A DNA stretch of 64,000 nucleotides from Rhodoplanes azumiensis (GCF_042682915.1 NZ_JBHUIW010000022.1:1-64000); one strand, 5' to 3'; counted from the first letter of the stretch, positions 34,456 through 43,276 are shown. Translations and numbers: made by a program. The notes: a model not told the origin generated them from the letters alone.

Positions 34456-35904
34456 ATGTCGAAGATCCGATATTTCGGCGACGAGACCATTCCGCTCGAG
34501 ATGCACAAGGTGCGGATCGTCCAGAAGCTCGGCCTGCCGCCGATCGAGCGCCGGCTCGAGGTGATGACCAAGGCCGGCAACAACACCTTCCTGCTGCCCA
34601 ACGCGGAGGTGTTCCTCGACATGCTGACCGACAGCGGCGTCAACGCCATGAGCGATCAGCAGCTCGCCGCCATGATGGTGGCCGACGACGCCTATGCGGG
34701 CAGCGCCACCTACACGCGGCTGGAGACGAAGCTGCGCGACATCTTCGGCATGGAGTATTTCCTGCCCGCCCATCAGGGCCGCGCCTGCGAGCACATCCTC
34801 GCCAAGGTACTGGTGACGCCCGGCTCCGTGGTGCCGATGAATTATCACTTCACCACCACCAAGGCGCACATCACGCTGCAGGGTGGCGTGGTGGAGGAGC
34901 TGGTGTCGGACGCCGGGCTCGAGGTGACGAGCCGCCTGCCCTTCAAGGGCGACATGGACATCGGCAAGCTGAACGCCGTGATCGCCAAGTGGGGCGCCGA
35001 CAAGGTCGCCTTCGTGCGGGTCGAGTCCGGCACGAACCTGATCGGCGGCCAGCCGGTGTCGCTGCAAAACCTCGCCGAGGTCAGCGCGGTGTGCCGCGCG
35101 AACGGCATCATGTTGGTGATGGACGCGAGCCTGCTGGCCGACAATCTCCACTTCAACAAGACGCGCGAGCCGTCCTGCAAGGACCTCACGATCCGCGAGA
35201 TCACGCGAAAAATCGCGGACCTGTGCGACATCGTCTATTTCTCCGCGCGAAAACTCGGCTGCGCGCGCGGCGGCGGCATCTGCATCCGCCACCAGGACGT
35301 CTATCTGAAGATGCGCGGCCTCGTGCCGCTCTACGAGGGCTTCCTCACCTATGGCGGCATGTCGGTGCGCGAGATCGAGGCGCTCACCGTCGGTCTCGAG
35401 GAGACCATGGACGAGGACATGATCAGCCAGGGCCCGCAGTTCATCGCCTACATGGTGGACGAGCTGGACCGCCGCGGCGTGCCGGTGATCACGCCGCCCG
35501 GCGGGCTCGGCTGCCACATCGACGCCAAGCGCTTCGTCGACCACATCCCGCAGTCGCAGTATCCGGCCGGCGCGCTCGCCTCGGCCCTCTACATCGCCGC
35601 CGGCATCCGCGGCATGGAGCGCGGCACGCTCTCCGAGCAGCGCGAGCCGGACGGACGCGAGGTGTTCTCCAACATGGAGCTGGTGCGCCTCGCGCTGCCG
35701 CGCCGGGTGTTCACGCTGAGCCAGGTGAAATACGCGATCGACCGTCTGTCGTGGCTGCACGCCAACCGCCGCCTCGTCGAGGGCCTCGTCTTCGTCGAGG
35801 AGCCGGAGGTGCTGCGCTTCTTCTACGGCCTCCTGAAGCCGGTCTCCGATTGGCAGGAGCGGCTGGTCGCGAAGTTCCGGGCGGATTTCGGCGACAGCCT
35901 GTGA
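34456..35904 (+). CDS. Beta-eliminating lyase, tyrosine phenol-lyase/tryptophanase family (divergent)
   Basis: Pyridoxal-phosphate enzyme of 482 residues, full length for the family. Family members split tyrosine to phenol or tryptophan to indole, plus pyruvate and ammonia. Conserved parts are DAYAGSATYTRLE, PAHQGRACEH, NLIGGQPVS, the cofactor lysine Lys266 in SARKLGCARGGG, LYEGFLTYGGM and the carboxylate-binding LPRRVFT. Arg389 in MERG matches the phenol-binding Arg of tyrosine phenol-lyase rather than tryptophanase. Two usually invariant positions differ: Leu226 stands where both enzymes have an Arg near the cofactor, and KKD around the lysine is RKL. The substrate may therefore differ from both. 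It is monocistronic, ending at a palindrome shared with the convergent SOUL gene. Confidence 0.85.
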   Translation: MSKIRYFGDETIPLEMHKVRIVQKLGLPPIERRLEVMTKAGNNTFLLPNAEVFLDMLTDSGVNAMSDQQLAAMMVADDAYAGSATYTRLETKLRDIFGMEYFLPAHQGRACEHILAKVLVTPGSVVPMNYHFTTTKAHITLQGGVVEELVSDAGLEVTSRLPFKGDMDIGKLNAVIAKWGADKVAFVRVESGTNLIGGQPVSLQNLAEVSAVCRANGIMLVMDASLLADNLHFNKTREPSCKDLTIREITRKIADLCDIVYFSARKLGCARGGGICIRHQDVYLKMRGLVPLYEGFLTYGGMSVREIEALTVGLEETMDEDMISQGPQFIAYMVDELDRRGVPVITPPGGLGCHIDAKRFVDHIPQSQYPAGALASALYIAAGIRGMERGTLSEQREPDGREVFSNMELVRLALPRRVFTLSQVKYAIDRLSWLHANRRLVEGLVFVEEPEVLRFFYGLLKPVSDWQERLVAKFRADFGDSL

Positions 35905-35922
35905 CGCCGGGAACGATCCGCG

Positions 35923-35947
35923 ACGGTCCCGGTGACACCGGGACCGT
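35923..35947. terminator. Bidirectional palindrome between convergent genes
   Basis: ACGGTCCCGGTG and its complement flank a single A, a perfect 25-bp dyad midway between the lyase-like gene stop and the SOUL gene stop. It has no U-run on either side but is well placed to end both transcripts. Confidence 0.5.
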
Positions 35948-35959
35948 CCTCGCCAGCGT

Positions 35960-36667
35960 CTAGCGCTCCACCCGTTGGGCGACCTCGTTGCGGCGGAGCG
36001 GCGGCAGCGTCCAGGGCGGGTCGTAGAACTGGGCGACAGGCGCGCCGACGGCCCGCCAGGCGCTCGTCTTCAGGATGCGAGTCAGCAGCCGGGCCTGATG
36101 CTGCACCGCCTCGGGCGCGGTCGATCCCGCGAACCTGATCACGGCGACCGTCTCGGCCGGCACCTCGACGATGGCGATGCCGGCGTCGTTTGGCACCGGC
36201 AGCGTCTCGCGGGTGAATTTTTCAGGCATGAAGAACCGGATGGTCCAGCGCGGCGGATCGCCGCCCGACCTCGCGTCGCTCGCCGACTCGGCGGTCGACC
36301 AGGCGGCCGTGTCGGCCGGCACCACCGTCACCGGGGCCGTCATGGCGATGCGGGCCGAGCCGCCGGCACCGCCCTGGCCCTCCGATCCGCCCGCGCCGGG
36401 CGCCACTGTCACGGGCGCCGTCATGGCGATCGTGTCGCGGGCCCGATTGGCGCCGAAGATGAAGCGGGCGAGCCGGCGAAAGCCGACCGAGCGGGCCGCC
36501 ATCTCGTCGGCCGCGACCGTCACGTCGGCGGCGAGCCGCGGGCCGTAGCGGCGAATCTCCACCGCCTCGCCGATCCGCTCCAGCACCTCGAAGCGCGGCT
36601 CCTCGGTCCCCGAGCGGACACCGACGACGCCGGCGGCGCCTTGCAGGATGGAGGTGACGATCGACAT
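35960..36667 (-). CDS. SOUL family heme-binding protein
   Basis: Protein of 235 residues of the SOUL/HBP family, whose members bind heme or tetrapyrroles. The N-terminal strand reads PRFEVLERIGEAVEIRRYGP, and the doubled family motif IAMTAPVTV appears twice, about residues 79-87 and 107-115. RFFMPEKFTRETLPVPN and the C-terminal YDPPWTLPPLRRNEV complete the signature. The start at 36667 is chosen so that the protein begins with a short hydrophobic helix MSIVTSILQGAAGVVG, which may anchor it weakly. A Gly-rich insert separates the two IAMTAPV motifs. Function in bacteria is not established. Confidence 0.88.
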   Translation of the reverse strand: MSIVTSILQGAAGVVGVRSGTEEPRFEVLERIGEAVEIRRYGPRLAADVTVAADEMAARSVGFRRLARFIFGANRARDTIAMTAPVTVAPGAGGSEGQGGAGGSARIAMTAPVTVVPADTAAWSTAESASDARSGGDPPRWTIRFFMPEKFTRETLPVPNDAGIAIVEVPAETVAVIRFAGSTAPEAVQHQARLLTRILKTSAWRAVGAPVAQFYDPPWTLPPLRRNEVAQRVER

Positions 36668-36929
36668 GGCTGCCTCCCTCGCGGTCCCGACCGGGACCGC
36701 CGGCCGACCGCCGTCTCGATCTGGGGTGGAACCGCTTTTCGCGAAAGGGCCACGGAGACCAATCGCCGCAACCGTGCGCTGCACAATCTCTTCACACCCG
36801 CGGGATCGGCTGCAGATTTACCATCTGTTAACCATGACGCCTCAAATCGGTGGGCCGTGTCGTCCGCCCCCCGAACCCGCCAAGCCCGCCACGCCAAGTC
36901 CGCCACGCCAAGCCCGTCCGACCCTCGCG

Positions 36930-37130
36930 ATGACGATCCTGTCCGACGATATCCGATCGCTCCAAGCCGAAAGCCGCGCCCTTCTGGCCCAGAGCCGGCA
37001 ATTGCGATCGCTGTCCGAGCACGCCCGCCGCGAGGCGGCCGCCCTGCGCGCCCACAGCCGCGCCGCGCGCGCCGGCGGCCGGACGCTCTGCGATGCCCTC
37101 TCGTCCGACCTCGGCCGTCCCGGGGCCTGA
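36930..37130 (+). CDS. Small coiled-coil-like protein, uncertain
   Basis: Possible 66-residue protein beginning MTILSDDIRSLQAESRALLA. It is one amphipathic helix with near-repeating QxxSRxL-type units (LQAESRALLAQSRQLRSL), followed by an Arg/Ala-rich stretch. It has a plausible AT-poor but open context and no recognised family. No ribosome binding site is obvious, and the frame is also open upstream to 36648. It may be a genuine small protein because the helix repeat is too regular for chance, but this is an inference. Upstream at 36880-36920 the DNA contains short direct repeats of CCGCCACGCCAAG. Confidence 0.35.
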   Translation: MTILSDDIRSLQAESRALLAQSRQLRSLSEHARREAAALRAHSRAARAGGRTLCDALSSDLGRPGA

Positions 37131-37288
37131 ACGACATCGGCCGCCAGCCGAGTCGCCGCCGGAACGCATCGGTGGCCGGCCGGGGCGCGACACGCTAAAC
37201 ACGGCCACGACCCGCCGGCGGCTCCGTCGCCGCACGCGTGCGGACGCGCGTGCGGACGCTGCGCGAAAACCCCGTCATCGAGACCACC

Positions 37289-37585
37289 ATGCCCCACACC
37301 GCCAAGGATCTCTCCGGCCGCGCCATCGTGACGATCATCGGCGCCGACCGTGTCGGCATCATCGCCGGAATCTCGGCCGTGATCGCCGAGGCCGGCGTCA
37401 ACATCCTCGACATCAGCCAGTCGGTGATGCGGGACTTCTTCACCATGATCATGATGGTGGACCTGTCCGCCTCCGACGTGTCCTTCGACGATCTGCGCGC
37501 GCGCCTCGCCCGCAAGGGCGCCGAGCTCGCCGTCAAGGTCGAGATCGAGCGCGAGGAGATCTTCAAGGCGATGCACCGGGTCTGA
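37289..37585 (+). CDS. ACT domain protein (UPF0237)
   Basis: Single ACT domain of 98 residues. It has the ligand-binding start VTIIGADRVGIIAGISAVIAEAGVNIL, seen as GADRVGIIAGIS and AGVNILDISQ, and the second half MIMMVDLSASDVSFDDLRARL. ACT domains bind amino acids or similar small ligands and regulate a partner. Here the partner is very likely the UPF0210 protein that follows, a pairing that recurs in bacteria and archaea. The start at 37289 is chosen because the family begins close to the first strand. Repeat C2 lies in the 161-base gap to the next gene, so co-transcription is likely but not certain. Confidence 0.9.
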   Translation: MPHTAKDLSGRAIVTIIGADRVGIIAGISAVIAEAGVNILDISQSVMRDFFTMIMMVDLSASDVSFDDLRARLARKGAELAVKVEIEREEIFKAMHRV

Positions 37586-37602
37586 GGAACCGCCCTGCGG
37601 CA

Positions 37603-37706
37603 CCGTCATTCCGGGGCACGCCAAAGGCGCGAACCCGGTATCCAGAAACGAACTCCGAGCGTGTCGCTGGAGTCCGGGTCCGATGCTCCGCATCGTCCCG
37701 GAATGG
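37603..37706. repeat. Interspersed palindromic repeat, family C copy 2
   Basis: The copy begins CCGTCATTCCGGGGCACGCC and ends CATCGTCCCGGAATGG, so its ends are inverted repeats. The inner part differs from copy 1 at 1574-1701. It lies between the ACT gene and the UPF0210 gene. Confidence 0.6.
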
Positions 37707-37746
37707 CCGACCGGGCCGCTCGCATCATCGGGATGAAAGACGAGCC

Positions 37747-39117
37747 ATGAAACATCTCGGCTTCTCGGGCGAGGAAATCCTCGAGACCATCGGCATGGTG
37801 CGGCACGAGAAGCTCGACATCCGCACCGTCACGGTCGGCATCAGCCTGTTCGACTGCGTCGCCGACGACTGCGCGACCTTGTGCGCCGCCATTCGGGCCA
37901 AGGTGACGCGGGTCGCGCGCGACCTGACCAAGGTCTCGGCCGAGATCGAGCGCGAGTTCGGCATCCCGATCGTCAACAACCGCATCGCCGTGACCCCGGT
38001 GTCGCTGATCGCCGGCCGCTGCGGGCCGGACGAGATGATCAGGATCGGCGAGACGCTCGACCGCGCCGCCCACGATCTCGGCATCGACTTCATCGGCGGC
38101 TTCTCGGCCCATGTCGAGAAGGGCATGACCGCGGTCGACCAGGCGCTGATCGCGGCGCTGCCCGACACGCTCGCCGCGACCAAGCGGGTCTGCGCCTCGG
38201 TGAACGTCGGCTCGACCCGGGCCGGGCTGAACATGGACGCGATCGGCCTGATGGGCCGCAGCGTGAAGGACATCGCGGCGGCGACCGCGGACCAAGGCTC
38301 GATCGGCTGCGCCAAGCTGGTGGTGTTCTGCAACGCCGTCGAGGACAACCCGTTCATGGCCGGCGCCTTCCACGGCGCCAGCGAGGCGGACTGCGTCGTG
38401 AACGTCGGCGTCAGCGGCCCCGGCGTCGTGCTGCGCGCCGTCGAGGAGGCGGGCGACGTCGACTTCGGCGCGCTGACCGCGGTGATCCGCGGCACCGCCT
38501 TCAAGATCACCCGGGCCGGCGAGTTGGTCGGCCGCGCCGCGGCGGCCCGGCTCGGCCTGCCGTTCGGCATCATCGACCTGTCGCTCGCGCCCACCCCGGC
38601 GGAGCGCGACAGCGTCGCCCGCATCCTGGAGGCGATCGGGCTCGACCGCGTCGGCACCCACGGCTCCACGGCGGCGCTGGCGCTGCTCAACGACGCCGTG
38701 AAGAAGGGCGGCGCGATGGCGTCGAGCTATGTCGGCGGCCTGTCGGGGGCCTTCATCCCGCTCTCCGAGGACGCCGGCATGATCGAGGCGGCGGCCAAGG
38801 GCACGCTCACCATCGACAAGCTCGAGGCGATGACCTCGGTCTGCTCGGTCGGGCTCGACATGATCGCGGTGCCGGGCGACACGCCGGCCGAGACGCTCGC
38901 CGCCATCATGGCCGACGAGGCGGCGATCGGCATGATCAACCGCAAGACGACGGCGGTCCGCATCATCCCGGTGGTCGGCAAATCGGTCGGCGACACGGTC
39001 GATTTCGGTGGGCTTCTCGGCCACGCTCCGATCATCCCGGTGCACGCCGAGGCGAGCTCCCGCTTCGTCGCCCGCGGCGGCCGCATCCCCGCGCCCCTGC
39101 AGGCGCTGATCAACTGA
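37747..39117 (+). CDS. UPF0210 (DUF711/PFL) family protein
   Basis: Protein of 456 residues of the UPF0210 family, function unsettled. Solved homologues show a pyruvate-formate-lyase-like fold without the usual catalytic glycyl machinery. Family signatures visible are ETIGMVRHEKLDIRTVTVGI, seen as RHEKLDIRTVTVGISL; NNRIAVTPVSLIAG; GFSAHVEKGM; and GIIDLSLAPTPA. The C-terminal SVCSVGLDMIAVPGDT and INRKTTAVRIIPV are also typical. It is paired with the ACT protein directly upstream, so the ACT domain probably senses a ligand for it. Cytoplasmic, no signal peptide. The 684-base stretch after it (39118-39801) shows no gene, only repeat B2. Confidence 0.9.
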   Translation: MKHLGFSGEEILETIGMVRHEKLDIRTVTVGISLFDCVADDCATLCAAIRAKVTRVARDLTKVSAEIEREFGIPIVNNRIAVTPVSLIAGRCGPDEMIRIGETLDRAAHDLGIDFIGGFSAHVEKGMTAVDQALIAALPDTLAATKRVCASVNVGSTRAGLNMDAIGLMGRSVKDIAAATADQGSIGCAKLVVFCNAVEDNPFMAGAFHGASEADCVVNVGVSGPGVVLRAVEEAGDVDFGALTAVIRGTAFKITRAGELVGRAAAARLGLPFGIIDLSLAPTPAERDSVARILEAIGLDRVGTHGSTAALALLNDAVKKGGAMASSYVGGLSGAFIPLSEDAGMIEAAAKGTLTIDKLEAMTSVCSVGLDMIAVPGDTPAETLAAIMADEAAIGMINRKTTAVRIIPVVGKSVGDTVDFGGLLGHAPIIPVHAEASSRFVARGGRIPAPLQALIN

Positions 39118-39651
39118 ACGTGCCACGACCGTGGCACCGCGCCGGTCCGCGCCGACGCTCGCCCGAAGCTCATGTGACGACGCGCCCGTGTCGACGCGCC
39201 CGTGGCGCGAAGACAGGCTCGACTCTTCACCGACCCTTAAGCAGAATGATCGAGCATTCTCGATCCTGGTCCGGATGTCGGCGCCCTTCCGAGGTCCGGC
39301 CGGGAAAGCGTGGCCTGCGGGTCCGTGGGTGACAGTCGCCCTGACTGTGCCGGGGCGCATCTGTCGCGAGCCCAGGGAGGCGCGGGAAGTCCGGTCGAGG
39401 GCGGTTCTAGAACGCCTTCGGCGGGCCGATCCACCGCCGACGAGACGTCTCTCGTTGCGGGGGCTGTCGTCACTCCTTCCCGGAGCGTTGCGGCAGGATC
39501 CGGAACCAATCGCGAGATTGGCGTCCGGGTCATCGTGTGCGCGGATCGAGCGCAGACTGTCGTCTGCACACATCCACCCGCGCACACCGCCGCTTACGAC
39601 GACGGCCCCCGATCGCGGCGTCGCCGTTCTGCACCCGCCGATCGACTCTCC

Positions 39652-39760
39652 CCGTCACGCTGAGGCGGCCGCGCACAGCGCGGCCCTCGAAGGGCGACGG
39701 CCCGCACTCGGGGGCCGCATCCGTCGAGGCCCCGCTTCGCCGGGCACCTCGGGATGACGG
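39652..39760. repeat. Interspersed palindromic repeat, family B copy 2 (RIME-like)
   Basis: The copy begins CCGTCACGCTGAGGCGGCCGC and ends ACCTCGGGATGACGG. Its inner hairpins differ from B1, but the core CTCGAAGGGCGACGGCC is the same. It lies in the gene-free stretch 39118-39801, close to the 3' end of the metallo-beta-lactamase-fold gene. Confidence 0.75.
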
Positions 39761-39801
39761 GGCGAGGTTCCAGGCCTTTGATGCAAAGCCAGCCTCCAGT
39801 C

Positions 39802-40695
39802 TCACCGCCCCGGCAGCACCAAGAACTTCGGCTTGGCCGGCAGCGTCGTCTTCGACAGGACCACGGTCGGCGTCTCGGCGAACTCGATCTCGTAGTCGGA
39901 CTTCACCCGCTCCAGAAAACGGTCGAGCGTGTAGCGGCTGAAGAAATGCATCGGGATCATCAGCGGCGCCTTCAGGGCGGCGATCACCTCGATCATGCCT
40001 TCGAGGTCGAGCGTGTAGCTGCCGTCGACCGGCACCAGCACGACGTCGACTCGACCGATCTCGGACACCTGCTGGGGCGTCAGCGTGTGGTGCAGGTGAC
40101 CGAGATGGGCGATGCACAGCGTGCCGACCTCGATCACGAAGATCGAGTTGCCGTGCCGCGCCGTGCCGCCCGCCCAGTCGCGGATGTTGGTGGCGACGCT
40201 GCGCACATGGACGTCCTGATAGGAAATGTCGTGGCCGGCCGGCTTGCCGTCGTCGCGCCAGCCGTGCAGCACGAAGCGGATGCCGGGATCGGGCGACAGC
40301 GTGTAATGGGTCGAGTGCGCCCGGTTCATGGTGGCGATGTCGGGCACGACCGGCGGCTTGACGTAGTCGTTGTAATCGGTGGCGACCCGCACCTGCCGCG
40401 GGCTCTCGATCAGGAAGGTCGAGTGGCCGATATAGGTGACGCGCGCCTGGTCGGGCGCGAGCGCGGCCGGCACGACCGCCGCCGGGACGATCCGGGGCGA
40501 GGTGCGCGACACCAGGCCCGGGCAGGTGTCGAGCCGCTCGGGCGCCGCCGGCGCCGCCGGCGCGGCCGGCTGGCCGACGGCCGGCCGCATCGCGGCGATG
40601 GGCAGAATCCAACCGAGGATCAGGACGGCGACGAAGGCGGCGAAACGGACGAGCGACCGGACCGGGGTCGCACGCCGGGCGGGGGTGGCGGGCAT
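39802..40695 (-). CDS. MBL-fold metallohydrolase with N-terminal membrane segment
   Basis: Protein of 297 residues with a metallo-beta-lactamase fold. A basic N-terminus and one hydrophobic segment (about residues 15-35, FAAFVAVLILGWILPIA) look like a signal or anchor, so the enzyme is probably periplasmic. Features include YIGHSTFLIESP, whose His starts the fold, and IAHLGHLHHTLTPQQ with clustered His. VVLVPVDGSYTLDLEGM and PLMIPMHFFSRYTLDRF complete the metal site region. The canonical HxHxDH is not present in standard form, as in the UlaG/YycJ-like branch. The substrate is unknown. It stands alone, and a terminator of the next upstream gene precedes it. Confidence 0.82.
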   Translation of the reverse strand: MPATPARRATPVRSLVRFAAFVAVLILGWILPIAAMRPAVGQPAAPAAPAAPERLDTCPGLVSRTSPRIVPAAVVPAALAPDQARVTYIGHSTFLIESPRQVRVATDYNDYVKPPVVPDIATMNRAHSTHYTLSPDPGIRFVLHGWRDDGKPAGHDISYQDVHVRSVATNIRDWAGGTARHGNSIFVIEVGTLCIAHLGHLHHTLTPQQVSEIGRVDVVLVPVDGSYTLDLEGMIEVIAALKAPLMIPMHFFSRYTLDRFLERVKSDYEIEFAETPTVVLSKTTLPAKPKFLVLPGR

Positions 40696-40827
40696 GCGGG
40701 CTCCTTGGCGTCTGTGCGCCAAGCATAACCCGTGCCCGGGGCGGGTCGGAAAGCCCCCCTGACCACAACGTGATCCTCGCTGTGCAGCCCCCGCCCCGAA
40801 ACGATCCCGAAACGACCCCGAAACGAC

Positions 40828-40860
40828 GACGGGCGGGCGCCTTGCGGCGGCCCGCCCGTC
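40828..40860 (-). terminator. Terminator of the 392-residue gene
   Basis: An 11-bp stem, GACGGGCGGGC (40828-40838) with 40850-40860, lies 35 bases after the stop codon of the minus-strand gene. On that strand the sequence continues GTCGTTTCG. This is a good GC stem with a weak T-tract. Confidence 0.6.
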
Positions 40861-40894
40861 CGAAACAGTCGGAAACGACGTTTGTCTGTCCCGC

Positions 40895-42073
40895 TCAGCG
40901 GGCGACGATGACGCCGCGCGAGGTGACCACCAGCCAGCGTCCGTCCTGCTTGCGGATGCTCTCGATCCGGCCGAGGCCCGGCAGCGTGTCGCCGGTCTCG
41001 ACCTCGACCAGGCCGTAGCGGCCTTCGATCAGCGCGATGCCGCGGCGCACGTCGCGCACCACCCAGCCGCTGACGACGGGCGGCGCCGGCGGGCGCGGAT
41101 CGCCGAGCGAGGCGGTCGTCATGTCGGCGGAGGCGACCGCCACGGACGCCGGCGGGGCCGGCGGCGCGGCGGCATGGATCTGCGTCGGCTGGCTCGGTCC
41201 AGGCTGGCCGGCGGGGGGCTGCTGGGCGGAGGCCTGGGCCTGCAGGGTCGAGGGCGGCGCCCCGGGGCCTTGGGTCTGCGTCGCGCCCGCCTGGACGCCC
41301 GCTTGGGCGGTCCGCTTCTCCAGCCGGTCGATCGCCTCACCGAGCTTGGCGAGCTTCTGGGCCGGCTCGGCCTGGGCCTTCTCGGTCCGCTCCAACCGGT
41401 CGGCGAGCTTGGCGGTCTGGGTCTGCAGCGTCTTGGTCGCGCTCTCCAGGCTGGTGCGCAGCCCGGCGACGTCGCGCTGCAGATCGGCGACCGTGGCGCG
41501 CAGCGCGCTGTCGTCGGGCGGCGTGACGCGCACGATCGGCGCCGCCGGCTCGGGACCGAAGCTGGTCGCCGCGAACGTGCCGGCGAGCGCCCCGAACGAG
41601 GTCGCCACCGCGATCACGGCCGCCACCTTCATGTAGGGCGGCACCTGGAAGGAGAAGCCGAAGCGCCGGCGCGGCGGCTCGTCGATGTCGATCGTGTCGG
41701 AGCTGCGCCAGCCGTCGTGCTCGACCGACGGCGCGGCCTTGACGGGCGTGTCGCTCCGGTGGGCGCGCTGCGGCTGCGGACCGTCGATCACGACGGCGCC
41801 GTGGCGGCCGCCGATGCCGTCGCGACCGCCGCCCGACCCGGCCGCCGTCGCCGGCTCCGGTCGGGGCAGGCGCGGACGCCCCGCCGGCGGCGGCTGCGAT
41901 GCTGGCTCGCGGTCCGGAAACGCCTCGTGGCCCGGATCGATGGACGTCGGATCGATCGCGCTCGGATCGATCGCGCTCGGATCGACGGCGCCGGCGCCCG
42001 CCGGTGCTCCGAGATCGTGTGGCCCGAACTGTCGGCGGCCGAAGCCGCCCTCCCCCGTGTCGTGCTCGCCCAT
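40895..42073 (-). CDS. Membrane-anchored coiled-coil protein, unknown function
   Basis: Protein of 392 residues, no family recognised. A cytoplasmic low-complexity N-terminus contains a short repeat, AVDPSAIDPSAIDPTSIDPG, coded by 15-bp tandem units near 41938-41990. One membrane helix follows at about residues 150-169 (MKVAAVIAVATSFGALAGTF). Then comes a coiled coil with LRATVADLQRDVAGLRTSLE and LADRLERTEKAQAE. A Pro/Gln/Ala-rich linker leads to a C-terminal globular part, VVSGWVVRDVRRGIALIEGRYG to LVVTSRGVIVAR, which looks like a small beta domain. The topology suggests a periplasmic coiled coil with a terminal beta domain that may bind envelope components. This shape is found in conserved hypotheticals of the order. 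Confidence 0.75.
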   Translation of the reverse strand: MGEHDTGEGGFGRRQFGPHDLGAPAGAGAVDPSAIDPSAIDPTSIDPGHEAFPDREPASQPPPAGRPRLPRPEPATAAGSGGGRDGIGGRHGAVVIDGPQPQRAHRSDTPVKAAPSVEHDGWRSSDTIDIDEPPRRRFGFSFQVPPYMKVAAVIAVATSFGALAGTFAATSFGPEPAAPIVRVTPPDDSALRATVADLQRDVAGLRTSLESATKTLQTQTAKLADRLERTEKAQAEPAQKLAKLGEAIDRLEKRTAQAGVQAGATQTQGPGAPPSTLQAQASAQQPPAGQPGPSQPTQIHAAAPPAPPASVAVASADMTTASLGDPRPPAPPVVSGWVVRDVRRGIALIEGRYGLVEVETGDTLPGLGRIESIRKQDGRWLVVTSRGVIVAR

Positions 42074-42274
42074 GGCAAGGGGCTCCAGAGTGTCGCGCCG
42101 AGCGGCTGAAGCAAAGTCGGCTCAACCGATCGTTAACGATGCGCGCTTACCAAATCGTTACGGTTCCTCTCATCGCAGGCGGCTTTGGCCGAATAGCGGC
42201 CCCTCCGTGGCACACTGTGGCGCCCCGGCGGCACGCTGCGGAATGCTGAAAAATCTCTTAAAAGCTCGAGGCTT

Positions 42275-43276
42275 TCACACCGACAGCCCGTTGTCGCGGG
42301 CGAGCTCCGCGAGCGACGTCTCGGGGCGGGCGCCGAGATGCTGGATGATCTCGGCGGCGGCGAGCGCGCCGAGCCGGGCCGCCTCCGCGTTCGCGCGGCC
42401 GCGGGCGAGCCCGACCAGGAAGCCGGCCGCGAACAGGTCGCCGGCCCCGGTGGTGTCGACGACGCGATCGACCGGGACCGCGTGCACGGCCGTCGTCTCC
42501 TCGCGCGACACGACGAGGCAGCCCTTCTCGCTGCGGGTGACGGCGGCGAGCTTGACGTCCTGCCGGAGCTGGGCGAGCGCCGCGTCCAGGTCGGCGGTCT
42601 GATAGAGGCTGTGCAGCTCGGCCTCGTTGGCGAAGACGAGATCCACGGTGCCGGAGCGCATCAGGTGCAGGAACTCGTCGCGCCAGCGGTCGACGCAGAA
42701 GGCGTCCGACAGGGTCAGCGCGACGGTGCGGCCGGCCGCGTGGGCGATCTCGGCGGCCTTGAGGAAGGCGTTCTTGGCGTTCTCCGGATCCCACAGATAG
42801 CCTTCGAGATAGGTGATCGCCGCACCCGCCACGGCGTCGCGGTCGATGTCGAAGGGATGCAGATCCTGGGCGGCGCCCAGATAGGTGTTCATGGTGCGCT
42901 CGCCGTCCGGCGTCACCATGATGAAGCAGCGCGCCGTCGCCGGGCCGCCCTCGGCGGGCTGCGTGTCGAACGCCACCTTGGCGGCGCGGATGTCGTGGGC
43001 GAAGACGCCGCCGAGCCCGTCGTTCCTCACCTTGCCGACGAAGGCCGCCCGCACCCCGAAGCTCGCCGCGCCGACGATCGTGTTGGCGGCCGAGCCCCCG
43101 GAAATCTCCACGGCCGGCCCCATCGCGGCATAGACGGCCTCGGCGCGATCCTCGTCGATCAGCGCCATGCCGCCCTTGCGCATGCCGTGCGCCACCAGGA
43201 AGTCGTCCTCGGCGCGGGCGATGACGTCGACGATGGCATTGCCGATTCCGAGCACGTCGTAGCGAAGAGCGGTCAT
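42275..43276 (-). CDS. PfkB family kinase, probably adenosine kinase
   Basis: Ribokinase-fold enzyme of 333 residues. It has the early DVLGIGNAIVDVIA, the substrate loop SGGSAANTIVGAAS, the hinge AFVGKVRNDGLG and the C-terminal PfkB signature DTTGAGDLFAAGFLVGLARG with the catalytic Asp in GAGD. Within PfkB proteins the pattern resembles the adenosine kinase branch common in Rhizobiales, which phosphorylates adenosine to AMP. Distinguishing it from other nucleoside or sugar kinases needs alignment. It is divergent from murJ, sharing a 205-base gap. Confidence 0.85.
   Translation of the reverse strand: MTALRYDVLGIGNAIVDVIARAEDDFLVAHGMRKGGMALIDEDRAEAVYAAMGPAVEISGGSAANTIVGAASFGVRAAFVGKVRNDGLGGVFAHDIRAAKVAFDTQPAEGGPATARCFIMVTPDGERTMNTYLGAAQDLHPFDIDRDAVAGAAITYLEGYLWDPENAKNAFLKAAEIAHAAGRTVALTLSDAFCVDRWRDEFLHLMRSGTVDLVFANEAELHSLYQTADLDAALAQLRQDVKLAAVTRSEKGCLVVSREETTAVHAVPVDRVVDTTGAGDLFAAGFLVGLARGRANAEAARLGALAAAEIIQHLGARPETSLAELARDNGLSV

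Noticed and set aside
39118..39801. Open frames on both strands between the UPF0210 and MBL-fold genes
   Set aside because: The frames overlap each other and are Pro/Arg/Ser-rich without family features. High GC content alone produces such frames.
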